From contig NZ_BAYA01000029.1 of NCBI RefSeq assembly GCF_000685015.1, positions 47,820 to 111,819 of the forward strand: DNA of 64,000 bases, given 5' to 3'. The notes under the pieces were generated by a model that was not told where the DNA came from, did no database searches, and saw only the letters and a list, made by a program, of their open reading frames with translations. The DNA is from Paraburkholderia bannensis NBRC 103871 (GTDB lineage: Bacteria; Pseudomonadota; Gammaproteobacteria; Burkholderiales; Burkholderiaceae). Of this stretch, positions 44,000 through 52,965 are shown piece by piece. The translations under genes and the position numbers were made by a program. The stretch's first letter is position 1. Each line of letters opens with the position of its first letter.

Positions 44000-44059
44000 T
44001 TTTACCTGGGCGAACGAAAAGGAAATCGTGATACACGGTGGGGGCGCTTTTTTACCTGG
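44000..44059. repeat. Two TTTTACCTGG direct repeats before the KAS III gene
   Basis: The exact ten-mer TTTTACCTGG occurs at 44000-44009 and 44050-44059, start to start 50 bases apart, within the 172-base gap upstream of the KAS III gene. A protein-binding function is possible. Confidence 0.45.
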
Positions 44060-44149
44060 CTGCGATGGCGGCATTCAAGGCATGCATCGCATGCAAGGTA
44101 GAACGCGCACGCAACGTTACTCATCCATCACGCTTTTCACGGGATATAC

Positions 44150-45187
44150 ATGCTTATCAAGAACATAGCCGTCAGTCTGCCTTCGAAAGTCGTTACGAAC
44201 GAAGAGGTCATTGAAATGATCCGCTCGCACTCGGTGGGATTCGACGGCGAGATCGATCGCAGCCTGCGGACCATAAAAACCCTGCTGGACCGCAGCGGCC
44301 TGGTGACCCGCCGCTGGTGCGAAAGCCACGAATCGCCGATCGACCACGTGGCCATGGCGACGCGCAAGGCGCTTTCGGAAAGCTATCTGCGCCCCGAACA
44401 TATCGAGTTGTTTATTTTCGTCGGCATCGGGCGCGGCTTTCTCGAACCGGGCAACAGCCACATGATGGCGAGCGCGCTGGGCTTCGTGAACGCCGAATGT
44501 TTCGACGTCGTTGATGCGTGCATGAGCTGGACGCGCGCGATGTCGCTGGTCGACAGCCTGTTCAAGTCCGGTCAGTACCGCAACGCGCTGATCGTGAACG
44601 CCGAATTCAACATGCTCGCGGGCGGCCCGCTCTATCCGGCGAATTTCGCCTTGAAGAATCACGCGCAGATCGAATACACGCTACCATCATTCACGATCGG
44701 CGAAGCGGCCACCGCCACGCTGGTGGTGCCGACACAGCCCGATAATTTCGAGTTCGTATTTCGCGGCAAGCCCGCCGCAGCCGACTTTTGCACGATCCCC
44801 ATTCACGGCTACGAGGGCTATTGCCACCCGACCGAACGGGTCGGCCGAAACGGCGATATGCGCTTTACATCGTATGGCCACGAGCTGCACAAGAACTCGG
44901 ATGAAATCACGGAAGTATTCGGCAAGCTCAAGGTGCCGAAATCGGAAATCGACGTAGTTTTCACGCACGCGTCATCGAAGGCCGCATGGCATGGTTACGG
45001 CGTGAAAGCGGGGATCGAGGACAAGATGTTCCACATCTATCCGGAGACCGGTAATCTTGTATCCGCGTCGATTCCCGCCGCGCTGGCAATGGCGAAAGAC
45101 AGCGGCAGGCTCAAGCGCGGCGACCGGGCCGCGTGCTGGGTCGGCAGCGCCGGCATGTCGTTCAACGTGAGCAGCTTCCGGTTCTGA
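44150..45187 (+). CDS. Beta-ketoacyl-ACP synthase III-like enzyme (module B)
   Basis: A 345-residue thiolase-fold condensing enzyme of the FabH class. The catalytic triad is intact: Cys124 (FDVVDACMSW), His273 (FTHASS) and Asn302 (TGNLVSASIP). The sequence departs from housekeeping FabH in having HASS where FabH has HQAN and in an extended N-terminal region. Such divergent KAS III enzymes often serve secondary metabolism or acyl-signal synthesis. The hybrid kinase gene begins 25 bases downstream, so the two are co-transcribed. Signal synthesis is an inference from this pairing. Confidence 0.88.
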   Translation: MLIKNIAVSLPSKVVTNEEVIEMIRSHSVGFDGEIDRSLRTIKTLLDRSGLVTRRWCESHESPIDHVAMATRKALSESYLRPEHIELFIFVGIGRGFLEPGNSHMMASALGFVNAECFDVVDACMSWTRAMSLVDSLFKSGQYRNALIVNAEFNMLAGGPLYPANFALKNHAQIEYTLPSFTIGEAATATLVVPTQPDNFEFVFRGKPAAADFCTIPIHGYEGYCHPTERVGRNGDMRFTSYGHELHKNSDEITEVFGKLKVPKSEIDVVFTHASSKAAWHGYGVKAGIEDKMFHIYPETGNLVSASIPAALAMAKDSGRLKRGDRAACWVGSAGMSFNVSSFRF

Positions 45188-45212
45188 GGCAGCAATACAA
45201 CAAGAGACTGAG

Positions 45213-47876
45213 ATGAAAGCCATAGCAGGGGGCGCCCGATTAGTGATGCAGCGGATCCGCGACGCTTACCACGTCTCGGACTACAGCGTGCTTGCCGTCG
45301 GGGTGATCGGGACGTTCGGCCATCCGCTTTACTGGGTCTGGTGGACGTATATCGATCCGCAGCCGAACGAGAGCGCCTTGCTGCGCTTTATCGGCTCGTT
45401 TGCGTGCCTGCTGTTGCTGCTGAGGCGTTTCTGGCCCGCTTCCATCAAGCGCTTCCTGCCGTGGTATTACTTCGGAACGGTGGTGTACACGCTGCCGTTC
45501 TTTTTCACGTATTACCTGCTGGCCGGCCATTACTCGATGCTCTGGTCGATGGCCGAACTGGGCATGGTTTTTTTCCTCATTGCGATATTCCCGTCGTATA
45601 TCGCCTTGACGGTCAATCTGGCCATCGGGATTGGACTGGCCATCGTTTCTATTGCATTCGTCGATCCTGCCGCATTGCAGGTCGACTCGCACCTGCTGCT
45701 GTTTGTCTATCTGCCGGTGTTCGCTTTCGGCATTTGCGCGGGCGTCACGTTCAGCCACAGCAACATGAAGGGCATTACGGCCCAGGCAAAAAGCGAGGCG
45801 CTGCGCGCGCTCGCGGGCACGATCGCGCACGAGATGCGTAACCCGCTGAGCCAGCTGCGCTACGTGCTCGACCGCATCGACGACGGGCTCGCCGGCATGG
45901 AGGCGCCGGCGCAGACCTCCGGCGCGATGGCGTCGCTCTCGCAACACCTGACCCATGGCCAGATCGCGATCGATCGCGGGCTGCGCATTATCGCCATGAC
46001 GCTCGACGAGGTCAGCGCCAAGCCGCTGCGCACCAACCAGGTCAGCTACCTGAGCGCCGCCGCGACCACCCGCAAGGCGCTCGACGAATACGGCTTCAAC
46101 GATGCGAAAGAGCGCGGCCGCGTGGCGCTGGTCGTGATCGAAGATTTTATTTTTGGCGTCGACGAAACGGTTTATCTGTTCACGCTGTTCAATCTGATTC
46201 GCAACGCGCTGCATCACATGGGCACGCGAGCACAGGCGAAGCTGACGATTACCGTCGACCTCCATGTCGTGACCGTGCACGACACCGGGCCGGGCATCGC
46301 GCCGCAGACCATGACGCACCTGTTCGCGCCGTTTCGCACCCACGGCAACGCGGCGGGCACGGGGCTGGGCCTGGCCTACTGCCAGCGCGCGATGCGCTCG
46401 TTTGGCGGCACCATCACCTGCGAATCGGAAGTCGATAAATTCACGCAGTTCACGCTGACGTTTCCGCCAGTCGCCGAAAGCCGGATCGCAGACCAGCGCC
46501 AGCAGGTGCTCGCGCGCGCGGCCGAGTTCTTTGCGGGCAAGCGCGTCTTGATCGTCGATGACGACGAGAGCCAGCGTTCGCGCGCCGCGCTCGCTTTCAC
46601 GGGCGTGCACGCGCTCGTGAGCGAAGCCGAAAGCGGCGAGGCTGCGATCGCCATGCTGCAGGAAGGCCCGACCATCGACCTCGTGCTGATGGACATCAAC
46701 ATGCCGGGCATCGACGGTTACACGGCCACCGAGGCGATCCGTTCGGGCGGTCACGAGACCAACGCGAACGTGCCCATCGTCGCCTGGTCGGTCGAGCCGC
46801 CGGGCGTGGCCGCCATGCTGGCGCGCAACGCGGGCATGGACGACATGATCGGCAAGTCGAGCAGCGCCATCGAATTCCTCACGTCGCTGCAGGCGATCAT
46901 GGAAAGCGGGGCGCGCAACAGCCGGCGCGCGCGCTTTGATGGTTTCGCGGGACGCCTGATCGTGCTCGCCGACGACGACACCTACAGCCGCCTGATCGCC
47001 AAGAGCTATCTGGAGCGCTGCGGTGCGGAAGTGCTCGAAGCCGAGCATGGCCAGCAGGTGCTCGACCTGCTGAAGAACGGCAGAAGGGTGGATGCGGTCG
47101 TGATCGACCTGAACATGCCAGGCATGGGCGGCCTGGAAACGGCGCGGCAGATTCGCGCGATGGAGGGCCCGCACGCGAAGCTGCCCATCGTGGCGCTGAC
47201 GGGGCAGTCCGATGTCGATGCGTTGCGCGCCTGCATGGCGGCGGGCATGAACGAAGTGATGGTCAAGCCGGTGCGGGTGGGGGCGCTTTATGCCAGCCTG
47301 TCGCGGCAGTTCGCGCACACGCGCGGCGCCAACGGGCGCGCGAACGGCCATGCGCCGAAGCCAACGCCCGCGCCAGGGGCGGCGAAGGCCGTGGATGCGC
47401 CAAAGGCGCCGGTTGTGTCGATCGTGTCAGGCACGCGGAAGGCACCGCCTGCGCCGCAAGTCCCGCCTGCGGCCAGCGCCGAAGCCGCTCAGGTCGCCGA
47501 CGAAGATCTGCTCGACGCGATGCAGCTCGATGAACTCGCTTCGCTGGGCTTGCTCGACCCGAGCTTCCTGAAGGGCATCGCGCAGATCCGCGCACTGCTC
47601 GCCGAAATCGCCACGCACGCCCGCGCGCAGGACGGCCGGGCGCTGCATCATGCGATGCATATCCTGCTGGGCGTGAGCGGCAATATCGGCGCGAAGGCGC
47701 TGCATGCCTACGCGCGGCGGCTCTATCCGGAGATGCAGGACGGCAGCCTGCCCAGCGAGGCAGGCTGGCTCGACGCGCTATCCGCGCTGGGCACGCGCTC
47801 GGCGGACGCGCTGCAAAGTTACTTCGTGGTGGTGACGGGATTCGGCGACTCGCGCCGCACATTCGCGGACGACTGA
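45213..47876 (+). CDS. CqsS-like hybrid histidine kinase with full phosphorelay (module B)
   Basis: An 887-residue protein. About six membrane helices (20-190) are followed by an H-box with His206 (IAHEMRNPLSQL), an HATPase (LFNLIRNALHHM, DTGPGI, GTGLGLAYC), receiver 1 with Asp494 (VLMDINMPG), receiver 2 with Asp632 (VVIDLNMPG), a Pro/Ala linker and an Hpt domain with His816 (MHILLGVSGNIGA). The membrane part and core closely resemble CqsS. The second receiver lies beyond the CqsS layout. Co-transcribed with the KAS III gene; phosphate likely passes to the convergent receiver-kinase protein (inference). Confidence 0.9.
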   Translation: MKAIAGGARLVMQRIRDAYHVSDYSVLAVGVIGTFGHPLYWVWWTYIDPQPNESALLRFIGSFACLLLLLRRFWPASIKRFLPWYYFGTVVYTLPFFFTYYLLAGHYSMLWSMAELGMVFFLIAIFPSYIALTVNLAIGIGLAIVSIAFVDPAALQVDSHLLLFVYLPVFAFGICAGVTFSHSNMKGITAQAKSEALRALAGTIAHEMRNPLSQLRYVLDRIDDGLAGMEAPAQTSGAMASLSQHLTHGQIAIDRGLRIIAMTLDEVSAKPLRTNQVSYLSAAATTRKALDEYGFNDAKERGRVALVVIEDFIFGVDETVYLFTLFNLIRNALHHMGTRAQAKLTITVDLHVVTVHDTGPGIAPQTMTHLFAPFRTHGNAAGTGLGLAYCQRAMRSFGGTITCESEVDKFTQFTLTFPPVAESRIADQRQQVLARAAEFFAGKRVLIVDDDESQRSRAALAFTGVHALVSEAESGEAAIAMLQEGPTIDLVLMDINMPGIDGYTATEAIRSGGHETNANVPIVAWSVEPPGVAAMLARNAGMDDMIGKSSSAIEFLTSLQAIMESGARNSRRARFDGFAGRLIVLADDDTYSRLIAKSYLERCGAEVLEAEHGQQVLDLLKNGRRVDAVVIDLNMPGMGGLETARQIRAMEGPHAKLPIVALTGQSDVDALRACMAAGMNEVMVKPVRVGALYASLSRQFAHTRGANGRANGHAPKPTPAPGAAKAVDAPKAPVVSIVSGTRKAPPAPQVPPAASAEAAQVADEDLLDAMQLDELASLGLLDPSFLKGIAQIRALLAEIATHARAQDGRALHHAMHILLGVSGNIGAKALHAYARRLYPEMQDGSLPSEAGWLDALSALGTRSADALQSYFVVVTGFGDSRRTFADD

Positions 47877-49072
47877 CGCGGCTCGGTCAGGGCAGCGTCG
47901 TCCGCCGCCACGGCTGCGGGCGTATCGCCGAAACACATGGTCACCGTGGTGCCTTCGCCCCACGTCGAATCGATCTTCAGGCTGCCGCGCAACGAGCGCA
48001 TGACGCGGTTGCAGAAAATCATCCCCATGCCGTGCCCGCCGTCCTGCGCATGGGTGGTGACCGGGTCGCGCAGCAGGCGCGCCTGCACCTCGGGGGGAAT
48101 GCCCGTGCCGTTGTCGTGCACGCGAATCTGCGGCGCCGCTCCGCCGACGATCTCGATGCGCAGCGCGGGTTCGGCGGTCCTGGCCAGCGCACGCAGCGCG
48201 TTGGCCAGCAGCGACGACAGCACCAGCACCACGCAATTGGGCATGGAGTGCACGACGAAGTCCGACTTCAGGTCAACGCTGATCCAGTCGCGTTGCGAGG
48301 CCGAAAACGGCCAGCTGTCGAGCAGTGCCTCGACGAGCCTGGTGGCGGTGGCGTCGCGCCCGGCTTCCGGCGCGAGCGACGCGGTGCTCGAACTCCGGTT
48401 GAGCGTGTCCCAGAACGACGAAATCAGCGACATGCAGTACTGGGCGTTATTCAGCATCAGCGTGGCGGCCTGCGCGATATTGGCCTGGGTCTCGGCCTGC
48501 AGCGCTGCCTGCGTTCCGGACTGTGTGCCGGCCGGCCCTGACGGCGCGCCCAGGTCGGCGACGTTGTTCTGCACGTTGCCGGCAGACAGTGCAATGGTGG
48601 CAAGCGGCGTGTTCAGTTCGTGAGCGAGAAACGCCAGCGTTTCGTTCATTGCGAGCAGGCGCTGCTGATGCGCCTCGCGCTCGCCATGGCGCGACAGCGC
48701 TTCGCGCACGACGCCGCGGATCGCGCTCACGCGCAGCGGCTTCTCCAGCACGCGGAACACATTGCCCGAGTTCACGGTCTGCAGCAGCATGTCCTTGTCT
48801 GCATAGGCGGTGACAAGAATGCCGACGATGTGCGGATAGCGCTTTGCGGCCTCGCCGAGCAGGCTCGCGCCGTCGTCGGTGGGCATGCGAAAGTCGCTGA
48901 CCAGCACGGCGATTTCAGCGTGATGGCGCGCGAGTATCGCCATGGCTTCGTCGGCGCTGCGCGCGAGATGCAGGGGCCACGCGCCATCGATCGCCCGTTC
49001 GAAATGGACACGCGACAGTTCGTCGTCGTCGACGAAAAGAATGGAAAGCGGCGCAGCGGAAGGCTGGGTCAT
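47819..49072 (-). CDS. Receiver-histidine kinase protein, PhcR-like (module B)
   Basis: A 417-residue protein with an N-terminal receiver (acidic pocket VDDD, phosphoacceptor Asp60 in VSDFRMP, Lys111 in LEKPLR) joined to a kinase-like part: His151 in FLAHELNTPLATI, N-box LLANALRAL, and HDNGTGI and GGHGMGM ATP boxes. This receiver-first order is that of PhcR-type regulators rather than a classical hybrid kinase. It has no DNA-binding domain. It is convergent with the hybrid kinase and overlaps its 3' end by 58 bases. It likely receives phosphate from the Hpt domain; whether its kinase part is active is unknown. Confidence 0.85.
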   Translation of the reverse strand: MTQPSAAPLSILFVDDDELSRVHFERAIDGAWPLHLARSADEAMAILARHHAEIAVLVSDFRMPTDDGASLLGEAAKRYPHIVGILVTAYADKDMLLQTVNSGNVFRVLEKPLRVSAIRGVVREALSRHGEREAHQQRLLAMNETLAFLAHELNTPLATIALSAGNVQNNVADLGAPSGPAGTQSGTQAALQAETQANIAQAATLMLNNAQYCMSLISSFWDTLNRSSSTASLAPEAGRDATATRLVEALLDSWPFSASQRDWISVDLKSDFVVHSMPNCVVLVLSSLLANALRALARTAEPALRIEIVGGAAPQIRVHDNGTGIPPEVQARLLRDPVTTHAQDGGHGMGMIFCNRVMRSLRGSLKIDSTWGEGTTVTMCFGDTPAAVAADDAALTEPRQSSANVRRESPNPVTTTK

Positions 49073-49348
49073 CGTGATCCCGGTCGATGAACGTGAGTCA
49101 GTGGCGGCTGGCCGCGCCGGTTCAATTCATTTCGATTCGCTTCGATTCGATTGATTCGCGAAACGCCTGAGCGGGCGGTCGCGAAAGTATTTATGCGTGG
49201 CGAATCGGAAGTGCGGGCAGGCCAGATAATCACAGGAATGATAGCCTGGCCAACGTCAAAGCACGTTTGCCGCACGGTGCGCGAACGCCATGCCGCCCTG
49301 TTTCGAGCGGCATGGCGGCGGGTTACGTCGAATCTCGGGCGAGCCCGC

Positions 49349-49825
49349 CTAGTGGTGGCCCAGGTCGTCGCGCGGCGGCACGATGGGCTCGACGCCTTCC
49401 CAGTACGGCTCGCTGCCGTAGTACGCGTGAACCGTGCTGCCCCACTTGGCGTCGGCCATCGACGGCCATTGATCCTTGTCGAATCCTGGCGCGCTGCGCA
49501 CGCGTTCCGCCGATACGTTGAGCAGGAAGCACTTGCGGCTCGTGTCGAGCGTCAGCGCGTTCCAGGGAATTGCCAGCAGCTTGTCGCCGATGCCGAGAAA
49601 ACCGCCGCTCGACATCACCACATAGGCGATGCGTCCGCCTTGCACGTCGAGCATGATGTCCTTGACCTTGCCGACTTCTTCGCCGTCCGAACTAAGGATC
49701 TTGTCGCTGTCGAGCGTGCTGGCGGCCATGACATCGGGGCCGGGGCCGGCCGCCGTGGCTGCGCCCTTGCCGACAATGCGTGCGCCGCCGCCGGTGGGCA
49801 TGGGATTGGGAGTAAAGGTGGGCAT
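49349..49825 (-). CDS. PRC-barrel domain protein
   Basis: The 158-residue protein contains one PRC-barrel domain (about 40-105: DSDKILSSDGEEVGKVKDIMLDVQGGRIAY and ... KLLAIPWNAL). Small PRC-barrel proteins are often stress-induced and bind RNA or other proteins. A Gly/Pro-rich N-terminus (PMPTGGGARIVG) precedes it and a charged tail ends in HH. GGAGAC lies upstream of the ATG. No operon partner is obvious; the small hydrophilic gene upstream on the same strand may be co-expressed. Confidence 0.88.
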   Translation of the reverse strand: MPTFTPNPMPTGGGARIVGKGAATAAGPGPDVMAASTLDSDKILSSDGEEVGKVKDIMLDVQGGRIAYVVMSSGGFLGIGDKLLAIPWNALTLDTSRKCFLLNVSAERVRSAPGFDKDQWPSMADAKWGSTVHAYYGSEPYWEGVEPIVPPRDDLGHH

Positions 49826-49933
49826 GTCCGTCTCCTTGCTTGAGGCACTTCGTTGGGTTCGGCCGGGCCGAAATGGCCCGACCGCCGTGCCTTCTCTAGC
49901 GCAATGTGCGTGCCGCGAGGCGGCGGTCTGCGC

Positions 49934-49972
49934 GAGACCTGGAAACGAGACCTGGAAACGAGACCTGGAAAC
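49934..49972. repeat. 13-bp tandem repeat, three exact copies
   Basis: GAGACCTGGAAAC is repeated three times without change at 49934-49946, 49947-49959 and 49960-49972, between the small hydrophilic gene and the PRC-barrel gene. It looks like a short variable-number tandem repeat. Confidence 0.9.
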
Positions 49973-49978
49973 CGCGGA

Positions 49979-50215
49979 TCAGCCGACCGGCGTCTCGCCT
50001 TCGCCGGACTGCTTGCCGGGACGGTTGGCGGGCGACTGCTTGCGTCCTTCGTCGTGACGTTCGGGCATCTTGCTGCGCGCGTCGTCGTTGTGTTGCGCGG
50101 GTTGGGGATGGCGCAGCGCTTCTTCGTGCGCCTGCATTTCAGCGCTTTTTTCGTGGTCGTCCTGGGCCGGTTCCTGCGCGTTTTCCGGCTTGTCCTGCTG
50201 GGCGTTCGCGTTCAT
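49979..50215 (-). CDS. Small hydrophilic hypothetical protein
   Basis: A 78-residue protein rich in Glu, Asp, Gln, His and Pro (MNANAQQDKPENAQEPAQDD...), without hydrophobic segments and probably disordered. GGGAG eight bases before ATG 50215 supports translation from there, not from the GTG-like frame start further up. No family is recognised; the composition is like small stress-related hydrophilins. Confidence 0.6.
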   Translation of the reverse strand: MNANAQQDKPENAQEPAQDDHEKSAEMQAHEEALRHPQPAQHNDDARSKMPERHDEGRKQSPANRPGKQSGEGETPVG

Positions 50216-50288
50216 GGCATTGCTCCCTCTGAAGTCCACCGGAAAGACCCGGTCGATGCCATGACGCTCCGCAAGGACTGCGCCCGGA

Positions 50289-51350
50289 TCAGGACGACGC
50301 GCGGGTCTTCACGCTGGGCGTCGTGGTCGTGCCGACGGTGATGCCGGTCTTCGGGGCGACGCTTGCCGCAGCGGCGGGGACGATGTGCGGGGCCGGAGCG
50401 GGCGCCGCATTTTGAGCCGGATTCGGAGCCCCATTCGTTTGAGTACCCGCAGTGAGATGCCCGGCATTCTGGAAGAACGCACGCTCGGCGGCCTTGTTCA
50501 TCACGAGGATGCTGATGCGCCGGTTCAGCGCGCTATCGGCTTCGCCCTTGTCGAGCGGCAGCACATCGGCGAGGCCGCGCACCTGCAGCAGCCGGTCTTC
50601 GCGCAGGTGGCCCGCGACCAGCGCGCGGCGCGCCGCGTTGGCGCGCTCGCTCGACAGTTCCCAGTTCGAGTAGCCCGCAAGGCCGCCCGAATACGGCACC
50701 GAATCCGTATGTCCCGCAATCGACACGCCGCTGTCCACGTCGTTCAGCGCGCTGCCGATCTCGACCAGGATCGCGTAAGCGTAGTCCTCCAGCTTCGCGC
50801 TGCCGGTCGCGAACATCGGCCGCTTGAGCGAGTCGACGACCTCGATGCGCAGGCCTTCGTCCGTGATGGTCACGCGGATCTGATCCTTGAACGCGCTCAG
50901 CGCGGGCTTTTGCTCGATCAGTGCGGACAGCCGCGCCTTCAGTTGCGCGAGGCGCGTCTGGTCAGCGGTTTCGCCGGACGCGAGCGACACGGCGCGCGTG
51001 GCGGCCGGCTGCGCATTCGCGCCGCCCACGGCAGGCAGCTTGTTCGCCAGGTCGTGGCCGCCGCCGTTGATGATGCTCGGGCTCGGATTCGCCGAATTGG
51101 GCTTGCCGCCCAGCATGCTCGACAGCGGCGTGTTGAAGTACTTCTCGATGCCGTCGCGGTCATATTGCGAGGTCGATCCCAGCAGCCACATGAGCAGGAA
51201 GAACGCCATCATCGCCGTCACGAAATCGGCATAGGCGATCTTCCATGCGCCGCCGTGATGGCCCTCATGGCCCCCCTTCTTCACGCGGCGCACGATGACC
51301 GGGGGCTTGCTGCTCTGGCTGTCCTGCGCGCCGCGCGGTCGCTCTGCCAT
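50289..51350 (-). CDS. motB: Flagellar motor stator protein MotB
   Basis: The 353-residue stator has a short cytoplasmic N-terminus, one membrane helix with the proton-binding Asp42 (AYADFVTAMMAFFLLMWLL), a plug region and an OmpA-like peptidoglycan-binding domain (GHTDSVPYSGG, NWELSSERANAARR, NRRISILV). An unusually long Ala/Pro-rich C-terminal tail (about 290-353) follows. It anchors MotA to the cell wall. It lies 51 bases downstream of motA on the same transcript. Confidence 0.96.
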   Translation of the reverse strand: MAERPRGAQDSQSSKPPVIVRRVKKGGHEGHHGGAWKIAYADFVTAMMAFFLLMWLLGSTSQYDRDGIEKYFNTPLSSMLGGKPNSANPSPSIINGGGHDLANKLPAVGGANAQPAATRAVSLASGETADQTRLAQLKARLSALIEQKPALSAFKDQIRVTITDEGLRIEVVDSLKRPMFATGSAKLEDYAYAILVEIGSALNDVDSGVSIAGHTDSVPYSGGLAGYSNWELSSERANAARRALVAGHLREDRLLQVRGLADVLPLDKGEADSALNRRISILVMNKAAERAFFQNAGHLTAGTQTNGAPNPAQNAAPAPAPHIVPAAAASVAPKTGITVGTTTTPSVKTRASS

Positions 51351-51401
51351 GTCGTTCTCCTGAACTTCCTGATCTTCCTGATGAGGCCTTGAAACGCAGC
51401 C

Positions 51402-52271
51402 TTAAGCGGCCTTCGGGGTCTTGGTCGCGCGCACCGTTTCGTCGAGCTCCTTGAAGCTCGGGCGATCTGCCGTGAACAGCACCTTGCGGCCGAATTCGAC
51501 GGCGACCGGCGGCGCATAACCGGCCAGCGACGCGAGCAGCACGGCCTTGACGCACTGGAACGGCTTGGAGGCGGCGCGGCCCTTGGCGTTGAGCAGGTCG
51601 GCGATCGGGCCGACAAAACCATAGGCCAGCAGGATGCCGAGGAAGGTGCCCACCAGCGCGCCGGCGATCATCTCGCCGAGCACGGCGGGCGGCTGGCCGA
51701 CCGAGCCCATCGTGTGCACGACGCCCATCACGGCGGCCACGATGCCGAAGGCGGGCAGGCCGTCGGCCATTTTCTGGATCGCGTTGGGCGCGACGGAGAC
51801 TTCGGAGTGGTGCGTCTCCAGTTCCTCGTCCATGAGATCCTGCATCTCGATGGGATTGACGTTGCCGCTCGACATCATGCGCAGGTAGTCGACGATAAAG
51901 TCGAGCAGATGATGGTCGGCCAGCACGCGCTCGTACTTCTGGAACAGCGGGCTGCTTTCCGGTTCTTCGATATCTGCTTCGAGCGCCATCATGCCTTCCT
52001 TGCGCGCCTTCTGGAGCAGCTCATAGAGCAGTGCGATGAGTTCGAGATACTGCGCCTTGGTGTAGCCGCCGCCCTTGAAGCAGGTGGGCAGCGCCTTGAG
52101 CGTCTTGCCGAGCGTCGAGCGCGGATTGCTCACGACGAACGCACCGAGCGCCGCGCCAAAAATGCATAGCAGTTCGAAGGGTTGCACGAGCGCGGGCAAA
52201 TGGCCGCCCACGCCCACGAAACTCCCGATCACCGATCCGAGGACCACGATCCAGCCGATTGCGACGAACAT
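51402..52271 (-). CDS. motA: Flagellar motor stator protein MotA
   Basis: A 289-residue four-helix stator subunit, close to the 295 residues of E. coli MotA. The conserved cytoplasmic loop includes the charged ARKEGMMALEADIEEPESS block, the torque helices and the essential Pro in LPAFGIVAAVMGVVHTMGS. With MotB it forms the proton channel that drives flagellar rotation. No flagellar regulator gene such as flhDC lies upstream in the window. No clear sigma-28 promoter was found before it. Confidence 0.97.
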   Translation of the reverse strand: MFVAIGWIVVLGSVIGSFVGVGGHLPALVQPFELLCIFGAALGAFVVSNPRSTLGKTLKALPTCFKGGGYTKAQYLELIALLYELLQKARKEGMMALEADIEEPESSPLFQKYERVLADHHLLDFIVDYLRMMSSGNVNPIEMQDLMDEELETHHSEVSVAPNAIQKMADGLPAFGIVAAVMGVVHTMGSVGQPPAVLGEMIAGALVGTFLGILLAYGFVGPIADLLNAKGRAASKPFQCVKAVLLASLAGYAPPVAVEFGRKVLFTADRPSFKELDETVRATKTPKAA

Positions 52272-52965
52272 GATGTTTCCTTCTTTTCCCGTGAATCAAA
52301 CCGATGCGTCGCGAATCAGGCGCGCCGCGTGCGATGGCGCGCCAGCAGGCGGCGCGTCGCGAAATTGGTGGCCGCGCCCGCATGGCGCGCGCACAGCGTG
52401 CCAGCGCGGCGGGCTCGCGGCGCCGCGCTGGCGGCGCGCGGCTTGCTGCCAGCGAAACGCGCGGCGCTCGCAAAAGGATGGCGTAGCGTAATTTTTACTG
52501 ACTGTTCGGGTGATTTCATGATGCTGGTGCGTTGCGCTAAGGAACCGTGCCCTGCTTTACGGCGGCGCGTCATATTGCTTAAGGCATTTGAAGGTTTTTT
52601 TTGCAGGGTGCGAACAGGAAGTTTTTACGTATCGATTCGGTATCCAAACTAATTGGACGATGTGCCGCCACTGCGCAAGACCCTGCCATCAAGGCTGAGG
52701 GCATGAACGTCATGGGCAGGCGGATGCGCGCGACGTGGCCATCAAACGCACGATCGTGCTACTAATTAAACGTTTGCGAGCGTATTGAGGGTTTTCATCC
52801 AGGTGAGATGCCTGGGGTCAAAATTGCCGGATTTCTGCCGTTAACAGGAGCCAGGCGAGAGGAGCGGGGCGCGCAGCCCGACGCACCGCGCCTGTCGATG
52901 AACCACCGCGCGCCGATTGTGCCGATAACGCCAATCGCGCCGATTCCAGGGCCAGGACCCACCGA
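52272..52965. other. Divergent gap between motA and the diguanylate cyclase gene
   Basis: This 694-base region contains no supported CDS. The first half is very GC-rich; from about 52490 to 52800 the DNA becomes AT-richer with a T-run at 52595-52602 and should hold the motAB and cyclase promoters. I see no recognisable operator. Confidence 0.5.

Noticed and set aside
45240..47351. Long open frame antisense to the hybrid kinase (about 700 codons)
   Set aside because: Shadow frame of the kinase coding sequence, lacking any motif.
52595..52602. T-run between motA and the cyclase gene as a terminator
   Set aside because: The preceding sequence forms only a weak hairpin and the two flanking genes diverge from the region.
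52921..52928. GCCGATAA resembling a sigma-28 -10 element before the diguanylate cyclase gene
   Set aside because: No TAAA box at the expected spacing upstream.
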